A stretch of DNA of 64,000 nucleotides, from the NCBI RefSeq assembly GCF_012062845.1, contig NZ_WWNB01000008.1:62001-126000 (forward strand), written 5' to 3'. Positions 45,627-55,173 of the stretch are shown in pieces. Positions within the stretch are counted from its first letter, which is position 1; each line of letters opens with the position of its first letter. The translations under genes and the position numbers were made by a program. The notes under the pieces are model-generated. The model was not told where the DNA came from and ran no database searches. It saw only the letters and a program-made list of their open reading frames with translations. The stretch is from Halomonas salinarum. GTDB taxonomy: Bacteria > Pseudomonadota > Gammaproteobacteria > Pseudomonadales > Halomonadaceae.

Positions 45627-46400
45627 GTGTCAAATTCGCCTGATCCGATATACCTGGCAAGGGTGGTGCGAGAAGCCCGTCGCTATTGGTCCACTGAGGA
45701 TGGGCGTGCGCACTGGGCAGCGGAGCGCGCCTGCCTGGGACCTGTGTGCGAGCGTCTATTCGGTGCTCACAGCCTTGAGCTGGGTATGACATCGACATTG
45801 ACTGACATGTGCCCGATCAACCACTCCATTCAGTGGTCACCCACGCATGAGCTTGCCGAGCATCCCTCAACGCTGGTTTGCCTGCCTGAGCAGCTGCCCT
45901 TGCCTGACGAATCCATGACGCTGGTGGTGATCCATCACCTGTTGGAGGTTGTCGCTCAGCCTCATCATGTCCTGCAGGAAGCCGCCAGAGTCACGGCGGA
46001 TGAGGGGCGATTGCTCATCTTTGGCTGGAGTCCCCAGGGCGTCTCCGGCTGGAATCGTCTCATGCCCCACAAACGTCGACGCTTGCCTTGGAATGGTCAC
46101 TGGCGAACGCCCGGTCGGCTCAAGGACTGGCTGACATTTGTCGATTTTGAGATCGAGCGGGTAGACTACTGCGGTTTTCACTGGCCGGGTGGCGCGCCCC
46201 GCAATACCGGCCTTGAGGCCCTGGGCCGGCGTTATAATCTGCCGCTCGGGGATACGTTCATGATACGTGCTCGGCGTCGTTCACATCTGGCGACCGTTCA
46301 GCGGCCGCGGCTGAGGATGAGCTCTTCGCTGGGAGCTGCCGGCATTGGCCGCGCAACCGGCTTGGCACGACAACCCGATAGGATGACCGAGGGTGACTGA
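45627..46400 (+). CDS. SAM-dependent methyltransferase, YafS-like
   Basis: This 257-residue class I methyltransferase has a [20 protein letters not shown] stretch (motif II/post-II region) and an upstream region resembling a methyltransferase-11 fold. The short glycine-rich motif I is not typical. Position between gloB and rnhA matches E. coli yafS, a protein of unproven function. The start is a GTG at 45627 with GGAGG 12 bases upstream, so a nearby alternative is possible. The gene overlaps rnhA by eight bases. Its substrate is unknown. Confidence 0.72.
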   Translation: MSNSPDPIYLARVVREARRYWSTEDGRAHWAAERACLGPVCERLFGAHSLELGMTSTLTDMCPINHSIQWSPTHELAEHPSTLVCLPEQLPLPDESMTLVVIHHLLEVVAQPHHVLQEAARVTADEGRLLIFGWSPQGVSGWNRLMPHKRRRLPWNGHWRTPGRLKDWLTFVDFEIERVDYCGFHWPGGAPRNTGLEALGRRYNLPLGDTFMIRARRRSHLATVQRPRLRMSSSLGAAGIGRATGLARQPDRMTEGD

Positions 46401-46854
46401 CACCGCATTAACCAGCGTGACGATTTATACCGATGGGGCCTGTCGAGGCAATCCTGGTCCCGGAGGGTGGGGCGCCCTCATGAAGAGCGGTGATCACGAG
46501 AAGCGGCTCAAGGGGTTTGAAGCCAGAACCACTAATAATCGTATGGAGCTGATGGCAGCCATCATGGCCTTGCGTGAGCTCAAGCGAGAGTGCCAGGTGG
46601 CACTATGGACAGATTCTCAGTACTTGCGTAAAGGCATCACCGAGTGGATCCATGGCTGGCAGAAGAAGGGCTGGAAAACAGCGTCTCGCCAACCGGTCAA
46701 GAATGCTGAGCTTTGGCAGGAACTGCTCAAGGAAACGCATCGCCACTCCATCGAATGGCACTGGGTCAAGGGCCATAGTGGCCATCCAGGCAACGATGCG
46801 GCAGATGCCTTGGCAAATGAGGCGATTGACGAGCACCAGGCCTCGCCTGGCTAG
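46393..46854 (+). CDS. rnhA: Ribonuclease HI
   Basis: A 153-residue nuclease that removes the RNA strand of RNA-DNA hybrids. The catalytic carboxylates are in place: Asp14 ([16 protein letters not shown]), Glu52 (NRMELMAAI), Asp74 (LWTDSQYL) and Asp135 (GNDAADALA), with His128 in GHSGHPGN. The GTG start at 46393 overlaps the methyltransferase stop, suggesting coupling. E. coli RnhA is 155 residues. dnaQ follows 197 bp later, the classical rnhA-dnaQ neighbourhood, though here both genes lie on one strand rather than being divergent. Confidence 0.96.
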   Translation: MTDTALTSVTIYTDGACRGNPGPGGWGALMKSGDHEKRLKGFEARTTNNRMELMAAIMALRELKRECQVALWTDSQYLRKGITEWIHGWQKKGWKTASRQPVKNAELWQELLKETHRHSIEWHWVKGHSGHPGNDAADALANEAIDEHQASPG

Positions 46855-47051
46855 CAGCGCCCCCTGGTTTGCCGTTGCCGCCCGTAAGCTGGCGCCAGTT
46901 CTGCAACACAGCCCTGAGAGGCGCATGAATATCGCCTAACGATTCATATGTGCAGCATCATGACGGACTCAATGCCGCTGAGCTTACTGACGTTCGAGGC
47001 GATATAGCGTCATTCCTAATCAGAAAGCCCGCTTAAACACAGAGAGATATC

Positions 47052-47822
47052 ATGCGTCAGATCATTCTTGATACCGAAACCACGGGCATCGACCCTCGTG
47101 ATGGGCATCGCCTGATCGAGATCGGGGGTGTGGAGATGATCAATCGACGCCTGACCGGTCGCACTTACCATCAGTTCATCAACCCGGAAAGGGACATTGA
47201 GGAAGAGGCGATCGGCATTCACGGGATCACCAATGACCGTGTAGCCAACGAGCCCGTCTTTGCGGCGATTGCTGATGAATTCTGGGCCTTTATCGAAGGC
47301 GCCGAGCTGGTTATCCATAATGCGCCCTTCGATGTTGGTTTCATCGATAACGAGCTGTCGATGCTCAACGCCACGCGCAGCACGCCTCTGGGGCCCGTCG
47401 CAGACCATTGCCGGATACTCGACACGCTGGTAATGGCGCGAAAGATGCACCCAGGGCAGCGTAATAGCCTCGATGCGCTATGCAAGCGCTATCAGATAGA
47501 GAATGGCCATCGAGTGCTGCACGGCGCGTTGTTGGATGCCGAGATTCTGGCCGATGTGTATCTGCACATGACCGGTGGGCAGACAGCACTGACGTTGGAT
47601 GCCCAATCTGGCAATGAACAAGACAGCGCGCAGCAGAGCAGTGATATCCGACGCCTGGATGAGGCGCGCCCTCGTCTTACTGTCGTTGCGCCGAACGATG
47701 CAGAGTTGGCGGCGCATCATGCCAAGTTGGCAGGTATACGCGAGGCGTCGGGTGAGTGTGCCTGGGATCATTTACCAGGCTGGTCCCAGGCGCCTGGTTC
47801 GCCTGATGGCGAGGTGAGCTGA
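47052..47822 (+). CDS. dnaQ: DNA polymerase III epsilon subunit (proofreading exonuclease)
   Basis: A 256-residue DEDDh 3'-5' exonuclease. Exo I is ILDTETTGIDP (Asp7, Glu9), Exo II HNAPFDVGFIDNEL, and Exo III includes HGALLDAEILADVYL with the catalytic His. The C-terminal part (about residues 180-256) is the flexible segment that binds the polymerase subunit; here it is polar and variable. E. coli DnaQ is 243 residues. The stop overlaps the nudC start by one base (TGATG). Confidence 0.95.
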   Translation: MRQIILDTETTGIDPRDGHRLIEIGGVEMINRRLTGRTYHQFINPERDIEEEAIGIHGITNDRVANEPVFAAIADEFWAFIEGAELVIHNAPFDVGFIDNELSMLNATRSTPLGPVADHCRILDTLVMARKMHPGQRNSLDALCKRYQIENGHRVLHGALLDAEILADVYLHMTGGQTALTLDAQSGNEQDSAQQSSDIRRLDEARPRLTVVAPNDAELAAHHAKLAGIREASGECAWDHLPGWSQAPGSPDGEVS

Positions 47823-48607
47823 TGTTTCAGCGCATTCTTCCCAAGGGGGCGTCGTCAGGATGGATGCTCCGCCTGCACCGAGGGCGATTCGCTCCCGGGG
47901 AGGAGGGCGCACCTCTGCACGGTCCTGGCCCCTGGCCTTCCGAAGCGCTTCCCCTTGGCTACTGGCATAACCAGCCGATAGCGCTGGTATTCGATGATGA
48001 TGACCCTCAGGCTGCGGAAGATTGGCCAGATGGACGTGCCTGGCTGTCGAACCTGCCTGACGATTATTTTCCACTGATGTCGACCGCGCTGCAGGTTGCC
48101 AGTTGGTGGCAGAATCACCGCTTCTGTGGTCGTTGTGGCAGCCGGGCCCGCCATGTCGCCTGGGAGTTTGCGATGCACTGTGATGCCTGTGGTCATCGCA
48201 ACTATCCCCGTATCTCGCCGTGTATCATCACCCTGGTCACTCACGGTGATGCCATGCTGTTAGGGCGCAGCCCACGCTTCCCGGTGGGGCGTTATTCGAC
48301 CCTTGCGGGCTTCATTGAGCCGGGCGAGTCGGCAGAAGAAGCCGTCCGGCGCGAAGTGTTCGAGGAGGTGGGTGTCTCGGTCGGGCGGACCAGCTATTTC
48401 CGCAGTCAGGCCTGGCCATTTCCGCATTCGCTGATGCTTGGGTACTTCGCCGAGGCGGCTAGCCGAGATATTCGCATCGATGACCGAGAAATCGCCGATG
48501 CGGCCTGGTTCCATCCCCACGAACTGCCTGAGCTACCCCCCGATTTTTCGATCTCCAGACAGTTGATCGATACCCATCTCAAGGCCGTCTCAGCGCGAGG
48601 CTACTAA
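47822..48607 (+). CDS. nudC: NAD(H) pyrophosphatase / RNA deNADding enzyme NudC
   Basis: A 261-residue Nudix hydrolase with a C4 zinc ribbon (Cys102, Cys105, Cys120, Cys123). The Nudix box begins GFIEPGESAEEA at 163 and ends REVFEEVG, and the NudC marker SQAWPFPHSLM follows near 196. It hydrolyses NADH to NMNH and AMP and removes NAD caps from RNA. E. coli NudC is 257 residues. It is coupled to dnaQ by a one-base overlap, an unusual pairing of proofreading and cofactor or cap turnover genes that is probably only an operon convenience. Confidence 0.95.
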   Translation: MFQRILPKGASSGWMLRLHRGRFAPGEEGAPLHGPGPWPSEALPLGYWHNQPIALVFDDDDPQAAEDWPDGRAWLSNLPDDYFPLMSTALQVASWWQNHRFCGRCGSRARHVAWEFAMHCDACGHRNYPRISPCIITLVTHGDAMLLGRSPRFPVGRYSTLAGFIEPGESAEEAVRREVFEEVGVSVGRTSYFRSQAWPFPHSLMLGYFAEAASRDIRIDDREIADAAWFHPHELPELPPDFSISRQLIDTHLKAVSARGY

Positions 48608-48685
48608 GCAAGGCAAGGCGGGTCACAAGAATGATGGGCCGCCTTCGCATGATGTCGTTGAGGGTTGTAAGGCGAGCCGATGTGG

Positions 48686-48997
48686 TTAGCGGCTTGGGAA
48701 AAGGCTGTTCAATCGTGTTGCCAGCATGACATTCCCGGTCGCTTTGAGCTGACCGCTCATGAAGGCGCTCATGCCACTGATATCTCCGTTCATTACGCCT
48801 TTCAGTGTGTCGCTGGACATTGACAGCGTCACCGAGGGATCGTCGTGCTCGCCTTCCTGAATATCCAGGCTGCCCTCCTTGACCACCAGGTAGTAGCTGC
48901 CCTTGTCGCTGAAATTGAATTGGAATACATCGTCCATGCCTTGCGCCGCCTGAGAGTCGAAGCGTGTCTGGAGTTTTTCGAGTACGTTGTCGGTCAT
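48686..48997 (-). CDS. SCP2 sterol-binding domain protein
   Basis: A 103-residue single-domain SCP2 protein, the hydrophobic-ligand-binding fold of sterol carrier protein 2. FQFNFSDKGSYYLVVKEGSLDI and VTLSMSSDTLKGVMNGDISGMSAFMSGQLKATGN are characteristic; GQLKATGN is close to the family end motif. AAGGA six bases upstream supports the ATG. It lacks a signal peptide. Bacterial single-domain SCP2 proteins are thought to bind lipids or acyl chains, but no ligand is known. It converges on nudC across 78 bp. Confidence 0.88.
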   Translation of the reverse strand: MTDNVLEKLQTRFDSQAAQGMDDVFQFNFSDKGSYYLVVKEGSLDIQEGEHDDPSVTLSMSSDTLKGVMNGDISGMSAFMSGQLKATGNVMLATRLNSLFPSR

Positions 48998-49190
48998 GAT
49001 GAATCCTTGGGGGCGATATCAGCGAAGGAAAAAGTCGAGGGCATTGATAGCCTCTATCCCGACTGAGGCTATTTAAAACGAATGTTTTGATCAAGACTTT
49101 ATAGAATCATCCTGCCGAAAAGCTTTTCCGTTTGTCGGCAGGATGATGGAATCGGCAGGTTCGAGAACGCGCTCACCCAAGGAGACAGTA

Positions 49191-50225
49191 GTGAACGATT
49201 GGATATTGGACTATACGATGTTCTTGGCTCAGGCCCTTACGGTGTTGGCGGTGTTGGGTGTCATCATCGTTCTCATCACGAAAGGTCGTGGGCAGGGAGA
49301 AACACCCGCACAGCTTCGCATTGAGGAGCTCAACCTTCGCCAGCGCAAGCGGGTGCGTCGCCTGAAACTGGCGGCGACCGAGCCGTCAGGCCGTAAACGG
49401 TTGCTCAAGATCTTTCGCCGCGATGACAAGCAGGCACAAAAGCACGGTGGCGATAAGTCCGGGCGAAGCAGTGTCTGGGTGATCGACTTCCATGGTGATC
49501 TCAAGGCCTCGGGTACGGCGCACCTTGCGGAGGAGATTTCGGCGTTGCTGGACGTCGTGACCGAGGGCGATGAAGTGGTGGTGCGACTCGAATCTGCAGG
49601 TGGCCTGGTGCATGCCTATGGCCTTGCGGCCGCCCAACTCGACCGGTTACGTGAAGCTGGCATCAGTACCCGGATTTGTGTCGACAAGGTGGCCGCTAGC
49701 GGTGGTTACATGATGGCCTGTTGTGCGGATCGCCTTCAGGTCGCGCCCTTCGCCGTGCTGGGCTCGATAGGGGTGGTGGCGCAGGTGCCCAATGTTCACC
49801 GCCTGCTCAAGCGCCATGATGTCGATGTCGAGGTCCTGACTGCCGGGCGCTACAAGCGAACACTTACGGTGCTTGGCGAAAATACCGAAGAGGGGCGCGA
49901 TAAGTTCCTTGCCGATATCGAGCATACTCATGACCTCTTCAAGCGCCATATCAGCGAGCGGCGTCCGTCGATGGATATCGAACAGTTGGCTACTGGTGAA
50001 ATATGGTATGGGCAAGATGCCATCGAGAAGGGCTTGGCCGACGAGGTCATGACCAGCGATGCCTACCTCCTGAAGCGTATGCAGAGTGCTCGAGTGCTGA
50101 CCGTGCGCCTGGAAGCACAGAAAGGGCTGCCAGAACGCCTGGGGCTTTCCCTGTCAGCGGGCATCGAGCGGGGCATGACCCGTATGCTGGAAGCCGTTGA
50201 CGCCAGTCGGTGGCTCAAGCGCTAG
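49191..50225 (+). CDS. sohB: Membrane serine protease SohB (S49 family)
   Basis: A 344-residue signal-peptide-peptidase-like protease. The GTG start at 49191 has AAGGAG six bases upstream, so an in-frame ATG at 49143 is rejected. An N-terminal membrane anchor (about residues 8-30) precedes a charged region and the S49 domain, with catalytic Ser170 (VAASGGYMMACCAD) and Lys222 (TAGRYKRTLT). E. coli SohB has 349 residues. It is transcribed alone and followed by a hairpin terminator. Confidence 0.93.
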   Translation: MNDWILDYTMFLAQALTVLAVLGVIIVLITKGRGQGETPAQLRIEELNLRQRKRVRRLKLAATEPSGRKRLLKIFRRDDKQAQKHGGDKSGRSSVWVIDFHGDLKASGTAHLAEEISALLDVVTEGDEVVVRLESAGGLVHAYGLAAAQLDRLREAGISTRICVDKVAASGGYMMACCADRLQVAPFAVLGSIGVVAQVPNVHRLLKRHDVDVEVLTAGRYKRTLTVLGENTEEGRDKFLADIEHTHDLFKRHISERRPSMDIEQLATGEIWYGQDAIEKGLADEVMTSDAYLLKRMQSARVLTVRLEAQKGLPERLGLSLSAGIERGMTRMLEAVDASRWLKR

Positions 50226-50333
50226 GTCTTTGCTCCTGGCCAGGCACGCTGCGCTGAAGAGCCCACAGGTTCATGTGTGCCAGGCAACGTCCATGATCAC
50301 AGCTGGGCAATACGCTGATGCCCTGCAAGCAAG

Positions 50334-50357
50334 CGCCTCGAGGCAACTCTCGAGGCG
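50334..50357 (+). terminator. Terminator downstream of sohB
   Basis: CGCCTCGAG (50334-50342) pairs perfectly with CTCGAGGCG (50349-50357) around a 6-nt loop, followed by TTTGTCGTTG. It lies 108 bp after sohB and 30 bp before the end of the convergent ArsR-type gene, so it may serve both units. Confidence 0.65.
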
Positions 50358-50386
50358 TTTGTCGTTGTATCGATGGGGAGGGAGGA

Positions 50387-50713
50387 TCAATTCGACTGGT
50401 TCAGGTATAGACGGCTGATGGCGTCGATGATGCCCCTCGCCTGGTCACCCTTCAGCGAGTAATAAATGGTTTGAGACGCGCGCCGGGTGGTGACCATGCC
50501 TTCCCGGCGAAGAATGGCCAAATGCTGTGACAGGGCAGATTGGCTGAGACTCAGACGCGCGTTGAGCTCGGAAACAGAAAGTTCAGCCTCATCTAGCAGG
50601 CACAGAATGCGAAGCCGGTTTTCATTCGCCATAGCCTTGAGCAACGATGTCGCGGTGCTCAGGACAGGATCTCCGGCTTCGAGCAGTTGAATGGCGGATT
50701 GGCGCGAGCTCAT
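50387..50713 (-). CDS. ArsR/SmtB-family winged-helix regulator
   Basis: A 108-residue ArsR-type repressor. LLKAMANENRLRILCLLDEAELSVSEL (about residues 23-49) and LSLSQSALSQHLAILRREGMV are the wHTH and recognition helix, and the dimerising C-terminal helix is RGIIDAISRLYL. Only one cysteine is present, so the classical CxC metal site of ArsR/SmtB is absent and the ligand is probably not a thiophilic metal. AGGAGA lies seven bases before the ATG. It is divergent from prpE across 486 bp; its target is unknown. Confidence 0.88.
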   Translation of the reverse strand: MSSRQSAIQLLEAGDPVLSTATSLLKAMANENRLRILCLLDEAELSVSELNARLSLSQSALSQHLAILRREGMVTTRRASQTIYYSLKGDQARGIIDAISRLYLNQSN

Positions 50714-51042
50714 GAAGTGGTCTCCTGACGGTTCTGGCGTGCGCTTGCCTGAAGGTCAGTGTTGAAGGCAAAACACGCCGGGTAGGGAAATGCGCGAGCA
50801 TCACCCTCCTTGGCTGATTGCCGGCACCACGTTGTGTCTGTCATCACGATGCTCGTCGGACTGATGAGATACTGCCTACAGGGCAATCGGACGGATACTA
50901 CTCGCTTCATTAAGCGAATCTTTTATATCGGTTTAGTAAAGTTTTATTAACACTGCAAGCATGAATCATTTAAGACCAACGCAGTATCAACGTCTGATAG
51001 GTCGCTCGTGAGGTCTGGCTGATATACGGGAAGCTTGATCGT

Positions 51043-51125
51043 TGTCAACAATATTGGCGGTTAGGTTGATGGTTAGCCCATTGTCGCAGAGAAAAACCTG
51101 AGAAAACCTCTAGAGTGTCAACAAT
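51043..51125. promoter_or_regulatory. Paired TGTCAACAAT repeats upstream of prpE
   Basis: TGTCAACAAT occurs at 51043-51052 and again at 51116-51125, in the same orientation and 73 bp apart. The first copy is preceded by T, giving TTGT-N2-ACAA, a small inverted half-site pair like those bound by GntR/FCD regulators. An AAAACCT direct repeat lies between. The 486-bp gap (50714-51199) has no other obvious element and no gene. Confidence 0.4.
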
Positions 51126-51199
51126 CGTTTGTGCGGAGGCCGCCAAGGGTTGCACCCGCATCGAGGTCCAAGATGCTCATTTCCACTTAAGGTACTGCC

Positions 51200-53113
51200 A
51201 TGAGCCGCTATCACGACACCTATCGCCATGCCATCGATCAGCCTGAATCCTTCTGGGCCGAACAGGCCCAGCGCATTCCCTGGTTCACGCCGCCGGCGAC
51301 CATTCTCGACTATGACGAGCAGGGGCATGCGCGCTGGTTCGTCGATGGTGAGATGAATACCTGCCATGCCGCCCTGGATCATCACGTCGATCAGGGCCGC
51401 GGACAACAGGCTGCCGTGCTTTGGGACTCCCCCGTCACGGGGCAGCGTCGACGCCTGAGCTATCGTGAACTGCGTGATGAGGTAGCGGTGTTTGCCGGTG
51501 CGCTGGCGACGATGGGGGTTAGCAAGGGTGATCGTGTGGTGATCTACATGCCCATGGTGCCTGAAGCGTTGGTGGCGATGTACGCATGTGCACGACTCGG
51601 TGCCGTTCATTCCGTCGTGTTTGGTGGCTTTGCCCCTCACGAGCTTGCCATGCGCATCGACGATGCCGAGCCCAAGGTAGTGATTGCCGCCTCTTGCGGG
51701 ATCGAGGTCGATCGCATCATTCCCTATAAGCCGATGCTGGATGAAGCACTGATGCAGAGCCGCCACCAGCCCGAAGGCTGCGTGATTCTTCAACGTGATC
51801 AGGCTCGCGGCGAGATGGGGGAGCGGGATCATGACTGGGCAGAGCTCGTCGCCAAGGCTGAACCGGCCGCTTGTGTGCCCGTCAAGGCCACTGACCCGCT
51901 GTATATACTCTATACGTCTGGCACTACCGGCAAACCGAAGGGGGTGGTGAGAGACAATGGCGGGCATGCCGTGGCGTTGCACTATTCCATGGATGTCATC
52001 TATGACATGGCACCCGGTGAGGTGTTCTTCTCGGCATCGGATGTCGGCTGGGTAGTGGGGCATTCCTACATCGTCTATGCCCCGCTACTACGTGGCTGCA
52101 CCACGTTGGTCTATGAGGGCAAGCCTGTACGCACACCGGATGCCGGTGCTTTTTGGCGCTTGATCGCCGAGTACGGTGTCAAAACCTTCTTTACTGCACC
52201 TACGGCCTTCAGAGCAATAAAGAAGGAGGATCCGGACGGCAAGTGGCTTGAGAAGTACGATATTTCCTGCCTTAAAACGCTGTTTCTTGCCGGTGAGCGT
52301 CTCGACCCCCCGACCTATCATTGGCTGAACGATCTGCTGAATGTGCCTGTGATTGATCACTGGTGGCAGACCGAGACCGGCTGGGCAATTGCCGCCAATC
52401 TTCAGGGCTTGGAGCCTATGCCCAGCAAGGCCGGTTCGGCGACTTTTCCGGTCCCCGGTTTCAATGTCCAGGTTCTGGGACGGGATGGTGAGCCGGTTCC
52501 TGCAGGTGAAGAGGGCAGTGTGGTGATTCGCGAACCCATGCCGCCTGGTTGTTTGGCCGGGATATGGGGCGACCCGGTTCGTTTCCAGCAGGCCTATATG
52601 TCAGCCTTTCCGGGGTGTTACCTGACCGGTGACGGTGGCCACTTCGATGACGAGGGATATCTTTTCATCATGGGGCGCACCGATGATGTCATCAACGTGG
52701 CTGGGCACCGGCTTTCCACCGGCGAAATGGAAGAGGTTCTCGGTGGGCACCCGGCGGTAGCCGAGTGCGCGGTAATTGGCATACACGATGCGCTAAAAGG
52801 ACAGGTACCAGTCGGCCTGGTCATTCCCAAGGATGGCTTTGATGGTGACGAGCCTAAGCTAGAAAGTGAGCTGGTCTCCCTGGTTCGCGAGCGGATTGGC
52901 GCCATCGCCAGCCTCAAGCAGGTCCTGGTGGTCAACCGCCTGCCCAAGACGCGGTCGGGGAAAATTCTGCGCAAGCTTTTGCGCACGATTGCCGACGGGA
53001 AAGAGTTCGCGATTCCCTCAACCATCGATGACCCGACCAGCTTGCAGGAAGTCCACGACTTGATGTGCGACCGCGACCTTGGCTTGGCAAATGAAGCTCA
53101 GCCGTTGGACTGA
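51200..53113 (+). CDS. prpE: Propionyl-CoA synthetase (propionate-CoA ligase)
   Basis: A 637-residue AMP-forming acyl-CoA synthetase. The phosphate-binding loop is YILYTSGTTGKPKG, followed by VVRDNGGHAVAL, a PrpE hallmark; the acetylatable lysine is Lys588 in PKTRSGKILRK. The C-terminal CDRDLGLANEAQPLD ending is also PrpE-like. It activates propionate, and less well acetate, for the methylcitrate cycle. prpBCD are not in the window, so it is a solitary locus. A strong terminator follows at 53189-53217. Confidence 0.9.
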   Translation: MSRYHDTYRHAIDQPESFWAEQAQRIPWFTPPATILDYDEQGHARWFVDGEMNTCHAALDHHVDQGRGQQAAVLWDSPVTGQRRRLSYRELRDEVAVFAGALATMGVSKGDRVVIYMPMVPEALVAMYACARLGAVHSVVFGGFAPHELAMRIDDAEPKVVIAASCGIEVDRIIPYKPMLDEALMQSRHQPEGCVILQRDQARGEMGERDHDWAELVAKAEPAACVPVKATDPLYILYTSGTTGKPKGVVRDNGGHAVALHYSMDVIYDMAPGEVFFSASDVGWVVGHSYIVYAPLLRGCTTLVYEGKPVRTPDAGAFWRLIAEYGVKTFFTAPTAFRAIKKEDPDGKWLEKYDISCLKTLFLAGERLDPPTYHWLNDLLNVPVIDHWWQTETGWAIAANLQGLEPMPSKAGSATFPVPGFNVQVLGRDGEPVPAGEEGSVVIREPMPPGCLAGIWGDPVRFQQAYMSAFPGCYLTGDGGHFDDEGYLFIMGRTDDVINVAGHRLSTGEMEEVLGGHPAVAECAVIGIHDALKGQVPVGLVIPKDGFDGDEPKLESELVSLVRERIGAIASLKQVLVVNRLPKTRSGKILRKLLRTIADGKEFAIPSTIDDPTSLQEVHDLMCDRDLGLANEAQPLD

Positions 53114-53188
53114 CGCTCCCGGCTTGCATGGCGACATCATGCCAGGACTCGCGATTTACAAGGCTTGCCACTAAAGCCACAAAAAGAG

Positions 53189-53217
53189 GAGGCCACCTTG
53201 ATGAGTAAGGTGGCCTC
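53189..53217. terminator. Bidirectional terminator between prpE and nhaC
   Basis: An 11-bp perfect stem (GAGGCCACCTT 53189-53199 with AAGGTGGCCTC 53207-53217) has a 7-nt loop. A TTTTTAT run follows on the plus strand and a matching A-run (AAAAAGAG) precedes it, so it serves prpE and also the oppositely oriented nhaC transcript. Confidence 0.9.
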
Positions 53218-53317
53218 TTTTTATATTCTCTCGCGCAATGCTGTGCCTTGTATTTGGGTGGGTCGTCTAGCCGTCACGTGCGTACTTGACTAACACTTGG
53301 CGAGACCAGCCTGGCGT

Positions 53318-54910
53318 CTAGGCTCCTGGTTGGCTAGGTTGGAGGCGGTGTTGCCAGGCGACGGCGAGCGCCAGAACTGCCAGTGTCACCATCAAGCCGA
53401 GAGGCCCCGAGCCAGTGAGCCCCAGTGTCAGATAGCCGGCAAGGGTCGAGAGGGCACCCAGACCGGCATAGGGCAGCTGGGTGAGCACATGATCGATGTG
53501 ATGGCAGGCAGCACCGGTGGAGGAGAGGATGGTCGTATCGGAGATTGGCGAGCAATGATCACCGAAGACGGCGCCAGCCAGAACCGCCCCCATCATGGGC
53601 AGCAGCATGGCGATGTCTGTTGCGGCAGCCATGTCGCCAGCGATGGGCAGCATGATGCCGAAGGTCCCCCAACTGGTGCCGGTGGCGAACGCCATGATGC
53701 CGGCCAGCACGAACAGCAGCATCGGCAGCCATTGGGCGGCCAGCACGCCCTCGACCAGGCTGGCCAGGTAGGCGCCGGTGCCCAGGTCCGAGATGATGCC
53801 GGTCAATAGCCAGGCAAGCACCAGGATATACACCGCCGGCAGCATGCTATGAATACCGCGCAGCAGCGCGAGTCCGGCGCGACGGCGAACCGTTGAGCGA
53901 GGCCATAGCAGCGCAAGCGTGGCGATCAGTGCCACTGCGCCGCCGGCCAGCAGTGACGTGGCGACATCGGTTTGTTCGAAGGCGCCGAGCAGGTTGAAGG
54001 CCTGGCCATCGGCACTCAGGGCTGAAGCGCCGGTATACAGGATCATCGCCACGGTGGCGGCCACCAGGGTAAGAATCGGCAGTAGCAGGTCGCGGATTCG
54101 ACCGCCCTCGGCTTCTTCGATAGTCAAATTGCCCGGTGGTTCGCCTCGTGAGCCATCGAAGACGTCCCCTTTACGGGCCATGTCCGCATGACGGCGCATG
54201 GCACCGAGGTTCAGGTCCAGCCAGGCGCTTGAGATAACCAATACCAAGGCACTGATGGCATAGAAATTCAACGCCGACATCTCCAGGAAGGCCTGCAGGG
54301 CAGTGATGTCGGTCACCGCATGGGCGGCGAGCACTCCACCGACCAAGCTGATGATATAGGCGCCCCAGCTGGAGATTGGGGTGATTACACAGATGGGGGC
54401 GGCGGTGGAATCGATCAGGTAAGCCAGTTTGGCGCGGGATATGCCTTGGCGATCCGTCAGCGGTCGGCTGATGTTGCCAACGGCCAGGCTATTGAAGTAG
54501 TCATCGATGAAGATGATCGCGCCAAGCAGCACCGTGGTTAGCTGAGCGCCACGGCGCGTGCGGACATGCTCGCGAGCCCACTCACCGAAGGCTCTGGTGC
54601 CGCCGGATAGCGTGACCATCGCAACCATGGCCCCCAGCAGCAGCAGGAAGGCCAGAATCGACAGGTTCCAGCTATTCGCCTCTCCCCAGCCGGCATCGCT
54701 GCTCTCGGGCAGTGTCCAGAAGACGCCAATCAAGCGGCGGACAAGATCGGCGGCGGTGGCCAGTGGCTGGATGTCATTCAGCAACAGAGCGCCGACTATG
54801 CTGCCCACGGCCAACGAGATAAGAACGTGACGGGTGAGGACCGCAAGACCGATAGCCACCAGTGGCGCAAGCAGTGACAGGTATGAGGTGGCGTGCGAGG
54901 TCAGTTCCAT
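53318..54910 (-). CDS. Na+/H+ antiporter, NhaC family
   Basis: A 530-residue inner-membrane protein with about ten to twelve hydrophobic segments, in the NhaC/YqkI antiporter family. GAIIFIDDYFNSLAVGNISRPLTD near residues 152-175 and FATGTSWGTFGIMLPIAGDMAA near 408-430 are the conserved core motifs, followed by AGAVFGDHCSPISDTTILSSTGA. It presumably exchanges sodium for protons; some family members carry malate or lactate. The start MELTSHATSYL lacks an obvious ribosome site. Expected in a halophile. Confidence 0.9.
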   Translation of the reverse strand: MELTSHATSYLSLLAPLVAIGLAVLTRHVLISLAVGSIVGALLLNDIQPLATAADLVRRLIGVFWTLPESSDAGWGEANSWNLSILAFLLLLGAMVAMVTLSGGTRAFGEWAREHVRTRRGAQLTTVLLGAIIFIDDYFNSLAVGNISRPLTDRQGISRAKLAYLIDSTAAPICVITPISSWGAYIISLVGGVLAAHAVTDITALQAFLEMSALNFYAISALVLVISSAWLDLNLGAMRRHADMARKGDVFDGSRGEPPGNLTIEEAEGGRIRDLLLPILTLVAATVAMILYTGASALSADGQAFNLLGAFEQTDVATSLLAGGAVALIATLALLWPRSTVRRRAGLALLRGIHSMLPAVYILVLAWLLTGIISDLGTGAYLASLVEGVLAAQWLPMLLFVLAGIMAFATGTSWGTFGIMLPIAGDMAAATDIAMLLPMMGAVLAGAVFGDHCSPISDTTILSSTGAACHHIDHVLTQLPYAGLGALSTLAGYLTLGLTGSGPLGLMVTLAVLALAVAWQHRLQPSQPGA

Positions 54911-55173
54911 GGTGATTGGTATCGTGTCGGGCGCAGGGCGCGATGGTTATGAAGAGCTATTGCTAGCAGGGCATTGGCGGCGCGGATTATGCCCCACTGC
55001 CAAGGTCGGAGAAAGGCGCGAAAGGGGTAAGGCAGGGAAATAGCGGGCAATCATGTAAAAGCCTGGCAAAAAGACGGTGAAAGACCCCCATTCCATGGGG
55101 ATACTTGCGCAAAAGCCTATTGTATGAAGAATGTCGGGCGACAATTACTTCACAAAGGGTGCCCAGCATTACC

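Noticed and set aside
51110..52063. A 317-codon minus-strand frame over the prpE 5' half
   Set aside because: Shadow frame; it overlaps the AMP-binding domain and its product is His/Gly-rich without a domain.
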